A stretch of 64,000 nucleotides of DNA from an uncultured bacterium (GCA_902788345.1 CADAJP010000010.1:782-64781), one strand, 5' to 3'; numbered from the stretch's first letter, positions 35,743 to 45,492 are shown. Made by a program: numbers and translations. Notes: generated by a model not told the origin, from the letters alone.

Positions 35743-37455
35743 TTAATGCTGTTTATATACTTTATCAGAGTATAATTCAATATTTGGAGTGTCGATTTCG
35801 AATACGTGAATTCTGCCCGGTCCGAGAATTACAGATACCCCATCTTTATTTACTTGAAACTTACTGTCTTCACCATATTTTGGAAGTAAATTATCAAGTT
35901 TTTGATTTTCTTTTAGGGTAGGAACTTTTACTTTGCAGGCAACAGGTCTGTTTACATCTTTATTGGCAAGAACCAATAGTGTTTTTCCGTTTCTGTGTCT
36001 TGCAAAAGCTATAACCTGATCCTGTTTATCTTTTTCTTTATCAAGAACTATATAAGAGCCGCGTTTTACAACATCTGCATATTTATCCCTGAATTCAAGA
36101 CAGGAAGTCATGAATTTACCGATTTGCGGTTCACTTCCGCCCGGTCTTCTGGAAAGATTGAAGATATCAAGTTTACCGTTGTGAACAAACATTTCATTAT
36201 TATCAGTTGCAGAGTTATCTACATGTTTACCTCTATATGAATATAAATACCAATCACCGGACTGGAAGCCGTCAACAAAGTATGGATTCATCATAGGTAA
36301 AGTTGCCTGCAATCCTGAAGTTAAGTTGCAGAATACTACGCCGCCGCTAAACATAGGTGAAATATCGTCATGAGTTGAGAAAGAACCGATTAAAGATTTA
36401 CCTAAATCAACTCTGTATGACATGTTCAAATTATCGATTACATAATCATGAAGTTCTTTAGCATTTTGCCATTCATGGAAAATGTGATATTGTCCATAGT
36501 ATGCATCAAATCCGGCTCTTAAAGAATCTTCCGGTCTGTCATACGGCATATTTGCCTGAGGGGAAGCATCTTCATATGTATAGCTTTCAGCCAGCCACGC
36601 AAATTGAGGATCTCTTTTTCTTGAATATGGAATAATAATATCCCAAAATTCAACAGGCTTAGCTCTGGCAACATCAGCTCTTATACCATCAACACCGGCA
36701 TCAATCATCATATCAACAAATTGTCTGTGATATTCAAGTAGTTTAGGGTTGAGAGTTCTTTTACCTTCATCATCCCAAGGCTGAAACATTCTGATATCTT
36801 CCCAGCCCTGCGGAGTTTTTGGAATACCGTTTTCTATAGCCATAAGCTCCGGTTTATTTACATACAAATCGTATGAAGCGCAACTTGGCATATCTACCAT
36901 TACTCTTATTCCTCGTTTATGACATTCATCAACAAACGCTTTAAATTGTTCTTTATCAGATCTGGGATCATTTTTATCAATCAAAACCGGATCAATTTTT
37001 AATAAATCTTCAGGAGCATAAACAGAACCTGCTGTTCCGAGGGCATTTTCTTTTCCCGGAGGATTTATAGGTAAAACGTGCAGAGTATTGAACCCTTGTG
37101 ATTTTATTTCATCTAGTCTTGAAATTGCACCAAGAAAAGTTCCCGGTTTTTCATTTTTATCAATATATTCATTACCGTTTTTATCTTCAGCAGTAAAAGA
37201 TCTTGGAATTATTGCAAGAATTTTTGCACTATTTGTTGTAAACAATGTACGCAAATCATTTTTATAATTTACAACCTCAGCCGGTTGAGGTTTTGAAACG
37301 GCCGGAGAATTTATTACTGCCTGATTTTGCATATATGCTTCAAGCAGATTAGATGCACCGCTAAACTTAACCTGCTTTGATTCAGAATTATTATTTAATG
37401 AAGAGCGGGTATAATAATTATTGATGAGATTTGTTGATGATACAGCACTAATCAT
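35743..37455 (-). CDS. GH13 alpha-amylase-like enzyme with N-terminal tag, no Sec signal
   Basis: 570 residues. The N-terminus is polar (Ser/Asn-rich) and carries VKFSGA at 29-34 instead of a signal peptide. A canonical EF-hand-type calcium loop D91-KNGNEYIDKN-E102 precedes the barrel. GH13 motifs: VMVDMPS, GIRADVAR with nucleophile D261, WLAES with E290, FSTHDD with H362/D363. A C-terminal beta domain ends the protein. It should act on alpha-glucans. It begins at a TAATG overlap with the 861-residue gene, whose last codons contain its GGAGG. Location is an open question: relatives are commonly exported, yet no Sec signal is seen. Confidence 0.85.
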   Translation of the reverse strand: MISAVSSTNLINNYYTRSSLNNNSESKQVKFSGASNLLEAYMQNQAVINSPAVSKPQPAEVVNYKNDLRTLFTTNSAKILAIIPRSFTAEDKNGNEYIDKNEKPGTFLGAISRLDEIKSQGFNTLHVLPINPPGKENALGTAGSVYAPEDLLKIDPVLIDKNDPRSDKEQFKAFVDECHKRGIRVMVDMPSCASYDLYVNKPELMAIENGIPKTPQGWEDIRMFQPWDDEGKRTLNPKLLEYHRQFVDMMIDAGVDGIRADVARAKPVEFWDIIIPYSRKRDPQFAWLAESYTYEDASPQANMPYDRPEDSLRAGFDAYYGQYHIFHEWQNAKELHDYVIDNLNMSYRVDLGKSLIGSFSTHDDISPMFSGGVVFCNLTSGLQATLPMMNPYFVDGFQSGDWYLYSYRGKHVDNSATDNNEMFVHNGKLDIFNLSRRPGGSEPQIGKFMTSCLEFRDKYADVVKRGSYIVLDKEKDKQDQVIAFARHRNGKTLLVLANKDVNRPVACKVKVPTLKENQKLDNLLPKYGEDSKFQVNKDGVSVILGPGRIHVFEIDTPNIELYSDKVYKQH

Positions 37456-40040
37456 TAGTTATTACCTCCGTTTGCTTTTTTGTCTGAAGGCATATATCCC
37501 ATGAAAAATTGAGATAAAACTGTTATGCCTAATAATGCAGCTCCAAGTCTGCCAAACATATTCATCCATTTCTTACTGTTATATTTAGCAGAGAACAAAT
37601 TGGTAAACATTTCATCAAGAGAACTGCCTAACAACTGGAATCTGAATTCAGTTGTTGAATCAATTTTTTGTCCGCCCGCATAATGATATGGCTTTGCAAA
37701 ATATCTGTCACCGCCATGGAACGCAAACATTTCATTGCGGTATTTTATAAAGTTTTCACGGAATGTGGAATCCTTTATTCTGTTGAATGTATCAGAGTGA
37801 AGATCTTGAGAATACATCATAGACATAGCTTTTTTGTAAAATTCAATATCATAAGGCATGTCTGATAGTTCGCTTGCAGCTTTTTTACCGGCAAATCTGT
37901 TTACAATCTTACCGTCCTTAACTTCAAGTTTTGAGAAATAACTATCATAAGCTTCTTTATCTTTAAATTCCGGATTTAATTCTGTATTTCTCGGATAATA
38001 GAATTTTACGGCATAATCGGATGCATGCCCGCCAAGCAGCAGTTCTTTACACATTTCAACCAATTCTTCTTTAGCCTGACGAGGCATTTTTTCGCCAAAG
38101 AAACCTTCGTAATCAAGCGTTGAAACACGTCTGAACATGTCAAGAGTATTTAAAATCCTGTAGAACGAACTTTTTACACCTCTTACTCGGTCTTGGAGGA
38201 ATGAGAACTGTAAATCTTTAAGAGTGTGGCTGTCTGCAGCTTCATATCCGGTTAAACGCTGCGGAGTAAATTGTAAGCCAAGCTGTTTTAAATCTGCTGA
38301 AGCCTTATCAAAAGTAGAATCAACAGATACTTTATATGGATTTTGTGAATCTGCATTTCTTCTGTCGAACACAGAAAACTTTGTTTCATTTTCAAGTTTA
38401 CACAATTTTTCATTAATTTGTTTAACAACCTGATCATATTTATTAGAATCTGCAGCAATATCGTCAAACTTTTGTCTTAACAGGTTGTGAACAAGTTTTG
38501 AGTCCATTCTTGTTTGTTTAATTTCTTTTTCAGAAATACCCAAAGTTTTTAACATATCATCAGAAAGAAATTCGTTCCAGCTGTTTGCAAGAGAAGTTTC
38601 AGGAGCCTGAGCAGACTTCATATATGCATATTTATCCAAAATATTCTGACGAGCAACAAAACTGTTTATTACTTTATTAATTTGATTAACTTTACCGATA
38701 ATTTCTTCTGTTACTGCACCGGAAGCAACAGATTTGAATACATTTGTTAAATTCAATTCCCCTGCCTGATCACGCATATTTAACAATTTTTTGAAAGCAA
38801 ATTTTAATTTTTTAGTATCTTGCTGCGAATTTTCTGAAGCAAAGCTATCAATTTTTTCATCAAACGCATTTTCCATAGCTCTTATATAGTCAGAAAAACT
38901 AACAACATTTGTTTTTGTTTTACCGGATTTGAAAATTTCCTTTTCAGACTGATCAAGTTTTTCAATAATATCATCCGCACCCGGAACAAGCTGCGCGTAA
39001 TCATCAGATTTCAAAATTTTTGCAATTCCCTGCTGTAATTTTGTACTTAGTAATTCAAAATTAGATTTAGAAATATCGTAACCCTGAGGGGCGAACATTC
39101 TTTGGAAATCTCTGTCAATAGCATTTGCAGTAATAGAATCTGTACCTGCTGCAACTTGTTTTGCAATCTTACTTATCAATTCAGGTGTCATTTGTCTGCC
39201 CTTATTTTCCGTAAGTAATTTTGCTAATTCCTGATTTTTAGGACTAAAATCATATTTTGAAACTTCCTGATGGAAATGTTCTAAAAGCTTATCTGCTTTT
39301 GCGTCATTTCTCTTTGCAAGATAACTTGCAATAGGTTTTTGCATCACATCACACATCAAAGCACTCATTATCGGAGTAGCTAATCCTGAAGTCAGCATCC
39401 ACATTGTATTATTCTGCAATGCAATTTTTCTCATTTTTTCCTGAACAAAATCACGGCGATTTTTCATATCCTTTGGAACACCCAAACGATTACCTATTTT
39501 ATTTATTTGCTCATCTGAATATAAATCCCAAGGAATAAACTGATGATCTAAAAATACAGGCTTCTTTGTGCCGTAATTATCACGATATTCCTGACGAATA
39601 TTGAATCCATGTATCAAATATGCAGGAAGCTGAAGAGCAAGCTTCGGCCATAAATTCATTGCAGCAAAGAATGTTCCGAAACCGACAAATTCCATAAGTT
39701 TTACAACAGGAGTCTGTTTCATTGCAAAAAGGTATGTTGCAATAGCTAAACCGCCGAGTTTCATACCCATATCATTAAGATTGCCAAGCTCTTTATCCTT
39801 TGCATCACCCTGAATAGAATGTTTTAGAGCTTTTGCATCATATTTTACATCTTTTATAAATTCAGCAGGAGCATCAAACAATGAATTGCTGACCAGATGA
39901 CCGTTACTTTTTAGCGGCTTGATAAATGTCCTGTTATTTAATTCTTTATTTACATCAAATGATTTTTTTGCGTTATCAGAATTATAACGCTGTGAAATAT
40001 TTGAATCTGTAATGTATGATTGAATTAAATTAGTTCTCAT
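37455..40040 (-). CDS. Large membrane-associated protein, 861 residues, unknown
   Basis: No recognised family. A polar leader (MRTNLIQSYITDSNISQRYN) is followed by two or three hydrophobic segments (about 94-112, 118-145, 210-230), a long helical soluble region (about 240-800) and one C-terminal helix (GRLGAALLGITVLSQFFMGY, about 828-847). Residues 165-228 (FIPWDLYSDEQ, NRLGV, NNTMWMLTSGLATP) align with 175-247 of the upstream protein, so the two share a domain. TAATG overlaps on both sides indicate tight coupling with its neighbours. No catalytic motif seen; a scaffold or membrane assembly role is a guess. Confidence 0.8.
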   Translation of the reverse strand: MRTNLIQSYITDSNISQRYNSDNAKKSFDVNKELNNRTFIKPLKSNGHLVSNSLFDAPAEFIKDVKYDAKALKHSIQGDAKDKELGNLNDMGMKLGGLAIATYLFAMKQTPVVKLMEFVGFGTFFAAMNLWPKLALQLPAYLIHGFNIRQEYRDNYGTKKPVFLDHQFIPWDLYSDEQINKIGNRLGVPKDMKNRRDFVQEKMRKIALQNNTMWMLTSGLATPIMSALMCDVMQKPIASYLAKRNDAKADKLLEHFHQEVSKYDFSPKNQELAKLLTENKGRQMTPELISKIAKQVAAGTDSITANAIDRDFQRMFAPQGYDISKSNFELLSTKLQQGIAKILKSDDYAQLVPGADDIIEKLDQSEKEIFKSGKTKTNVVSFSDYIRAMENAFDEKIDSFASENSQQDTKKLKFAFKKLLNMRDQAGELNLTNVFKSVASGAVTEEIIGKVNQINKVINSFVARQNILDKYAYMKSAQAPETSLANSWNEFLSDDMLKTLGISEKEIKQTRMDSKLVHNLLRQKFDDIAADSNKYDQVVKQINEKLCKLENETKFSVFDRRNADSQNPYKVSVDSTFDKASADLKQLGLQFTPQRLTGYEAADSHTLKDLQFSFLQDRVRGVKSSFYRILNTLDMFRRVSTLDYEGFFGEKMPRQAKEELVEMCKELLLGGHASDYAVKFYYPRNTELNPEFKDKEAYDSYFSKLEVKDGKIVNRFAGKKAASELSDMPYDIEFYKKAMSMMYSQDLHSDTFNRIKDSTFRENFIKYRNEMFAFHGGDRYFAKPYHYAGGQKIDSTTEFRFQLLGSSLDEMFTNLFSAKYNSKKWMNMFGRLGAALLGITVLSQFFMGYMPSDKKANGGNN

Positions 40041-41080
40041 TATCCAACCACACTTTCTTTATTTTTGTCCATAACTTCAGCTTCTGTAACTTTTGACGGT
40101 TTTTTGTTTATATGTATAGTGTTAAGAACACCAAGCACTGTTATTAATGCAGCCGCACCAAGCAAAGTTTTTCCTGCATATTTCTGAAGTTTTGATACAG
40201 ATTCTGCCGGATTATATAATTCTTTTGCACTCTCTACAAAACTCTTTCCAAACTGCTGAACAGTATGACCGAATTGTTTAGGATTAAACACATTAAATGA
40301 CGCATTTTTAAAGAAATCTTCCCAAGGCTTCTGGAATGCCAAAGCAACTCCGACAGCAGCCCACATATAAGAAGAAAAACTGCGTGCAAGACTTGATTTT
40401 ACAAGAATTTCTCTGTATATCGGCTTAACTTCCTGATCTGAATCATTCAAATTTTCGCCCAGACCAAGTTTTTTAGCAATTTTATCATAACGTTTATTTA
40501 GATCTCTTTTGTCGTTTGGATTACCGTATAATAAATCCCAACGGGTAAATTCAACACTTTCACCGACCTTATGATATTCATGACTTGTCAAATCAAAATC
40601 ATCTTTGTTTTCAGGCAAGCGGTGATTTACTTTCAAGTACGGCAACTGTGTATCAACACCCGTAGCCCATTTAACAGGCAAGTTTACCAATGATTTGGAT
40701 AACGGCTTGAACAATGAATAAAATATTACGCCCAATGCCATTTTATTACCGAGTTTTGAGGCTTTTGACAATACATCATTCGAAAAATGTTTATTTACAG
40801 AGTTAAACACAGATATTAAAGTTAAACTTCCGACAATATAAGGTACATTCCCCATTGTCAAAAATTCATAGAAATCAGAATTTATGCTTCCCTTAATCCC
40901 TCTTGCAGGATAAACGGTAAAAGCCTTAGTAATTTTATCTAAAGCTATTTTTGAACGGGTTGACAAACGATTTTCCAAAAGTCTGTCTGACTCTTTAGGC
41001 TGAATTTTGGGGTCATTTCCTTTGAGAGTATCACTTTTGAAATTTATATTATTGAGGCTACTACTTACCGGTAAAATCAT
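40040..41080 (-). CDS. Membrane protein, 346 residues, paralogue of the 861-residue protein
   Basis: First gene of the three-gene operon (GGAG 6 nt before the ATG). Polar leader MILPVSSSLNNINFKSD with INFKS at 12-16, then hydrophobic segments near 78-95, 112-135, 236-252 and 303-320. TRWDLLYGNPND (180-190), KKLGLG and SYMWAAVGVALA (238-248) line up with the downstream 861-residue protein, including the conserved W-D-L-Y and M-W positions. The C-terminus is charged. Unknown family; probably an inner-membrane component working with its larger paralogue. Confidence 0.8.
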   Translation of the reverse strand: MILPVSSSLNNINFKSDTLKGNDPKIQPKESDRLLENRLSTRSKIALDKITKAFTVYPARGIKGSINSDFYEFLTMGNVPYIVGSLTLISVFNSVNKHFSNDVLSKASKLGNKMALGVIFYSLFKPLSKSLVNLPVKWATGVDTQLPYLKVNHRLPENKDDFDLTSHEYHKVGESVEFTRWDLLYGNPNDKRDLNKRYDKIAKKLGLGENLNDSDQEVKPIYREILVKSSLARSFSSYMWAAVGVALAFQKPWEDFFKNASFNVFNPKQFGHTVQQFGKSFVESAKELYNPAESVSKLQKYAGKTLLGAAALITVLGVLNTIHINKKPSKVTEAEVMDKNKESVVG

Positions 41081-41343
41081 GCCAACTCCATTTTACAATT
41101 CTAAAACACATGTGAAGAAAAATTTTTGTTATCATATAGCGGATGAATTTACATTTATTTACAAAAAATTTTTGAAAAAACAAATGTCCAAAACTGATGC
41201 TACGAAATGATTTTTAAAATAAAAAATCCTAAAATTTTGTCCTTCTCCCCACAAATATTATTACTAAAAAATACAATTTTGTAAAGTCATTTATACGAAA
41301 AAAATCTATAAAAAAACATAACTTTTTATGATAAACTGTTTTT

Positions 41344-42540
41344 ATGAATACTTTAAAATCAATGCGTCTTCATATTGGAATTTTCGGCAAAACGAATGTT
41401 GGTAAATCATCAATTTTAAACAAGATTACAAACCAGCAAACATCAATAGTTTCTGAACTTGCCGGAACAACAACAGACGTTGTGGAAAAATCTATGGAGT
41501 TTTTACCAATCGGACCGATAAACCTTTTGGATACTGCCGGAATTGATGACGAAACACTTCTTGCCAAAGAACGTATTGAAAAATCTTTGAATGTACTGAC
41601 AAGAACAGATGTTGCAATTTTAGTCTGCGATTATAACGGACTTAACAAATTTGATAAAAAACTTATTGAAAAATTTAAAGAATTACACATTCCATACATT
41701 ATAGTTGTTAATAAAACAGATATAGAAAAACCCACAAATGAAACAATTAAAGAGCTTGAGCAATATTGTAATTATGTTATTCAAACATCTGCAACAAAAG
41801 ATGAAGAACTAGTATATAAATTTAAAGAAGCTATGGTGAAATTACTGCCTGAAGATTTTGTAAATTCACCGCAAATTGCAGGGGATTTGGTTGACAAAAA
41901 GAGTACTGTAATAATGGTTATTCCTATTGATAAAGAAGCACCTAAAGGAAGAATTATACTTCCGCAGGTTCAAACTTTGAGGGATTTACTTGATAATAAC
42001 TGTATAACACTATGTGTAAAAGAAAGTGAATTACAGCAGGCAATAGAAAATCTAAAAGAACCGCCGGCTCTTGTCATTACAGATTCACAGGCCTTTAAAA
42101 ATGTATCGCAAATTGTACCGGAACATATTCCTTTAACATCATTTTCTATACTTTTTGCAAGATTAAAAGGGGACTTAAATTCATTTATTAACGGTGCAAA
42201 GGCTATTGACGACTTAAAAGACGGTGATAAAGTTTTAATACTTGAAAGCTGTACTCATCATGCCATTGACGATGATATCGGCAGAGTAAAAATTCCAAAT
42301 CTTTTACGCAAAAAAACAGGAAAAAATTTAGTTATAGAAAATTTTTCAGGGCACGATTTCCCTCAAATAAGCGGTTACAATCTTATCATACACTGCGGAG
42401 CATGTATGACAAACCGCAAAGAAGTTCTGTCAAGGATTCTTATTGCCAGCCAACAGGGAATACCTATAACTAATTATGGTATTACAATTTCATACTGCCT
42501 TGGAATATTAGACAGAGCAACAAAAATCTTTAAAAATTAA
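41344..42540 (+). CDS. hydF: [FeFe]-hydrogenase maturation GTPase HydF
   Basis: 398 residues; scaffold that assembles and transfers the H-cluster 2Fe unit. GTPase domain: P-loop GKTNVGKSS (15-23), switch GTTTD (41-45), LLDTAG (61-66), NKTD (123-126). The C-terminal cluster domain has CTHHAIDDDIGRVKIPNLL and HCGAC, giving C303-x-H305 and H350-C351-x2-C354, the [4Fe-4S] site. HydE and HydG are not in the window. No SD: TATGAT at 41327-41332 lies 11 nt before the ATG, so the leader is very short. It indicates hydrogen metabolism in an anaerobe. Confidence 0.95.
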   Translation: MNTLKSMRLHIGIFGKTNVGKSSILNKITNQQTSIVSELAGTTTDVVEKSMEFLPIGPINLLDTAGIDDETLLAKERIEKSLNVLTRTDVAILVCDYNGLNKFDKKLIEKFKELHIPYIIVVNKTDIEKPTNETIKELEQYCNYVIQTSATKDEELVYKFKEAMVKLLPEDFVNSPQIAGDLVDKKSTVIMVIPIDKEAPKGRIILPQVQTLRDLLDNNCITLCVKESELQQAIENLKEPPALVITDSQAFKNVSQIVPEHIPLTSFSILFARLKGDLNSFINGAKAIDDLKDGDKVLILESCTHHAIDDDIGRVKIPNLLRKKTGKNLVIENFSGHDFPQISGYNLIIHCGACMTNRKEVLSRILIASQQGIPITNYGITISYCLGILDRATKIFKN

Positions 42541-43078
42541 AAAGTAAACTATCGTGATCACTTTTGAATGCTTCGATATCAAAATGTTCAAGATACACAT
42601 TTTTATGCAAAATGTCTTTTACACTTTTTGTAATAATATCATCAACATGATTATTTAATTCGTAATCATTTTCTATTGCAGAATTATATGTTTTTAAAGT
42701 TGCAGAACCATGTTCTGTATAGACATTTTTTTCATAACGAAAATCAGATGGTTTTTTACGGTTAACCAAAATCTTTTCAAAATATTTGCCGTCTTCAACT
42801 TCAAACAACACCGCAGGATATTTTTGAGTGTAAACAGGTCTTACGGTTACCCATTTCTTATCCGCCTGAGAAACAAAAAACGGAGATTCCTGTACTAATT
42901 TACCTGTTTTAATATCTTTCCACGCTCTTTCTATCTGATCATCAAGAGCATGTATCAGCTTTATTGCTTTTGGCCCGAGCTTATCATCATTTACAATAAT
43001 AGCATTATTTAAACCACTGATTATACCCGTAAATCTTACATTTGAATAACTATTAGACTGAATTTTATTTACTTGCAT
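42530..43078 (-). CDS. Hypothetical protein with N-terminal F-T-G tag, 182 residues
   Basis: Unknown. Start MQVNKIQSNSYSN with AAGGAG 8 nt upstream. VRFTGI at 14-19 is the tag seen on several other proteins in the window. The rest is soluble: IKLIHALDDQIERAWKDIKTG, then a beta-rich stretch (YPAVLFEVEDGKYFEKILV). No signal peptide. It overlaps the end of hydF by 11 nt on the opposite strand. Confidence 0.75.
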   Translation of the reverse strand: MQVNKIQSNSYSNVRFTGIISGLNNAIIVNDDKLGPKAIKLIHALDDQIERAWKDIKTGKLVQESPFFVSQADKKWVTVRPVYTQKYPAVLFEVEDGKYFEKILVNRKKPSDFRYEKNVYTEHGSATLKTYNSAIENDYELNNHVDDIITKSVKDILHKNVYLEHFDIEAFKSDHDSLLFNF

Positions 43079-43245
43079 AATAAACTCCTTTTTCGTATTA
43101 AGTAGCAAAAAAATATTTTTTGCTACTAAAATATAAAACTTGTACAAAAGTTTTGTTTGTAGTAATTTAACAATGTAAAAAGACGAAAGATATTAGTAGG
43201 TTGAGCTTATAGTTCAACAAAAAATAAAAGAAGGAGAAAGTCAAA

Positions 43246-44161
43246 ATGGCTGAAAGAAAATTAGTCGGAACAAACGAAATGTTCAAAAAAGCATTGGCGG
43301 GCGGATACGCTATCGGTGCTTACAATGTTAACAACATGGAAATTTTACAAGGTATTGCAGAAGCAGCTGAAGAAACTCAATCACCTATTATTTTGCAGGT
43401 TAGTGCAGGTGCAAGAAAATATGCAAACCAAACTTATCTTATCAAGTTAGTTGAAGCTGCATTAGCTACAACTACAGTACCTATTGCATTGCACTTAGAT
43501 CACGGTGCTGATTTTGAAATTTGTAAAGCATGTATTGATGGCGGTTTCTCATCAGTTATGATTGACGGATCAAGATTCCCGTTTGAAGAAAACGTAAGAA
43601 GTTGAAGCTGAATTGGGTAAATTAGCAGGTGTTGAAGATGATGTTAATGTTTCTGATAAAGATGCTAAATACACTAACGTTAAAGAAGCTGTTGAATTTG
43701 TTAAACAAACAGGCTGCGATTCATTAGCTATTGCAATCGGTACTTCTCACGGTGCTTACAAATTCAAAGGTGAAGCTAAATTAGATTTCGAAAGATTAAA
43801 AGAAATTAAAGATGCATTGCGTGAAGCAGGTTTTGGTGATTATCCAATCGTATTACACGGTTCTTCTTCAGTTCCGAAAGAATTTGTTGAAAAATGTAAT
43901 AAATTCGGCGGCAACTTGCCTGATGCTCAAGGTGTTCCTGAAGATATGCTTAATTATGCTTCTAAACACGGTGTTGCTAAAATCAATATCGATACAGATT
44001 TAAGATTAGCAATGACTTCAACTATCAGAGAGTTCTTTATTGAACATCCTGAAAAATTCGACCCAAGAGAATATATGGGACCTGGCAGAACAGCCGTTAA
44101 AGAAATGGTTATGCACAAAATGAGAGATGTATTAGGAACTGCAGGTCACGCACAAGACTAA
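43246..44161 (+). pseudogene. fba: Class II fructose-bisphosphate aldolase, frameshifted by an internal deletion
   Basis: The N-terminal part (43246-43605) reads MAERKLVGTNEM, AYNVNNMEI, LHLDHGADFE and ends at a TGA. The C-terminal part continues in the +1 frame from 43601: VEAELGKLAGVEDDV, GTSHGAYKF, VLHGSSS, INIDTDLR. Both halves are otherwise intact, with the Asp and zinc His residues. Relatives have about 16 residues between EENV and VEAELG (for example in B. subtilis FbaA). Here only 4 nt separate them, an apparent 44-nt loss that shifts the frame. Codon use is still that of a highly expressed gene. It is either a very recent disruption or a sequencing/assembly error in an essential glycolytic gene. 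Confidence 0.9.
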
Positions 44162-44189
44162 TAAATCTTGATTAAAAGCATATATAAAG

Positions 44190-44221
44190 AAAAGGTGATA
44201 AATAAAATTTATCACCTTTTT
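44190..44221 (+). terminator. Rho-independent terminator after aldolase
   Basis: AAAAGGTGATAAAT / ATTTATCACCTTTT, perfect 14-bp stem, AAA loop, T-run. Confidence 0.9.
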
Positions 44222-44250
44222 AATATCTAAATCAGATATTCAATTCAAAC

Positions 44251-45492
44251 TTATTTATTTACTATCTGAGATAAAGCATTTATAACATCTTCATCCCATT
44301 TTTTACCGCTTTCATCTTTCATAATAGAAAGAGCCTTATCTTTTTCCATAGCCTTACGGTATGGTCTGTCTGAAGTCATTGCACAATAAGCATCAGAAAC
44401 AGCGATTATTCTTGAGCCCAACGGTATTGATTGACCTTTTAAGCCTTCAGGGCTACCTGAACCATCTACCCTTTCGGTTTGATAGGTAATATAAGGCACA
44501 ACCTCTGATAAGAAATTTATATTCATAAGTAAATTAACACCAACATTCGAATGGTTTTTAATTTTACTTAATTCATCTGCTGATAATTTTCCGTTAGTTG
44601 CAAATAATTTTTCAGGGAGAGTAATCTTACCGATATTTTGCAACAAGGCAGCATAATATATCAAATCAGTAGTCTTTTCATTCAAACCTAATTTTGCACA
44701 GATGCCACGAGCCAACCTTGCACTGTTTCTTGAATGTGAAACGGTATATTGACCTTTTTTATCTACTGCAGTAGCTAATGCTTCCACAAAATTCTGCTGA
44801 TAATCACATAAATCACCAATTAATGCTGTCAAATCACCACGCAGTTTCTTTAAGTCAAATTCCGTAGATGATTCATCGGAAATTTGGGCATGTGTTTCTT
44901 CTATAACCGTTTGTAATGTTATTGTAGTACCCAAAAGATTTGCGATACTCACAATAACATCACAGAAATCTTCATCCAACATCTCGTTGTTCTTAATTTC
45001 AATTGCACCGATAGGAACACTTGAATTACGCAACGGGAAGCATATATAACCCTCTTTTGATATAACTTCATTATGCAAAAGTTCTGATGAATTAAATCTT
45101 AAATCAGAATTATCATTTGCGGAATTACCCAACAGGGTCATTTTACCGTCTTTTTCAAAAAAGATTCTGCATTCCTCAACTTCCACCATCTGAACAATAG
45201 ATTTTGCAATTGAAGAATAAACTGCAATTTCTTCTTTCCTGTCAAAATTTAGAACGCATAAAGTATTCTTTGATGAATATAAATCAACCAGCTCTGACAA
45301 CTGATTTATTAAACGCTCTTTTTTATTCGATTTTACACTTATTTTCTTTGCCAAATCATCTGAAATCAAGTTCTCAGATAAAAAATCACCCAGATTTAGT
45401 GCAAACATTTCCTCTATAGGATCAATTCCGGTCATAAACTCTGACTGTCCGAATATTGAAACCCCTGAATTCTTTTTATCTTGGTTTGTCAT
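44251..45492 (-). CDS. GAF-like plus degenerate HD-GYP domain protein
   Basis: 413 residues from MTNQDKKN (AGAGGAAAT upstream). A GAF-like sensor spans about 85-195. The HD-GYP domain spans about 235-410: HSRNSARLARGI, AALLQNIGKITLPE, NHSNVGVNLL, RVDGSGSPEGLKG, PLGSRIIAVSDAYCAMTSDRPYR. In active c-di-GMP phosphodiesterases the second box is LHDIGK and the last HHExxDGxGYP. Here HD is QN (285-286), the HH pair is YQ, and GYP is GSP (346-348). Metal binding and catalysis are therefore unlikely. It may sense or bind a partner instead (inference). Confidence 0.88.
   Translation of the reverse strand: MTNQDKKNSGVSIFGQSEFMTGIDPIEEMFALNLGDFLSENLISDDLAKKISVKSNKKERLINQLSELVDLYSSKNTLCVLNFDRKEEIAVYSSIAKSIVQMVEVEECRIFFEKDGKMTLLGNSANDNSDLRFNSSELLHNEVISKEGYICFPLRNSSVPIGAIEIKNNEMLDEDFCDVIVSIANLLGTTITLQTVIEETHAQISDESSTEFDLKKLRGDLTALIGDLCDYQQNFVEALATAVDKKGQYTVSHSRNSARLARGICAKLGLNEKTTDLIYYAALLQNIGKITLPEKLFATNGKLSADELSKIKNHSNVGVNLLMNINFLSEVVPYITYQTERVDGSGSPEGLKGQSIPLGSRIIAVSDAYCAMTSDRPYRKAMEKDKALSIMKDESGKKWDEDVINALSQIVNK

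Noticed and set aside
41007-41210. Small plus-strand frame before hydF
   Set aside because: It overlaps the start of the 346-residue minus-strand gene, has no SD and ends in non-conserved AT-rich DNA.
43246-44161. Two separate genes
   Set aside because: The two frames are the N- and C-terminal parts of one aldolase; the second has no independent start or SD.
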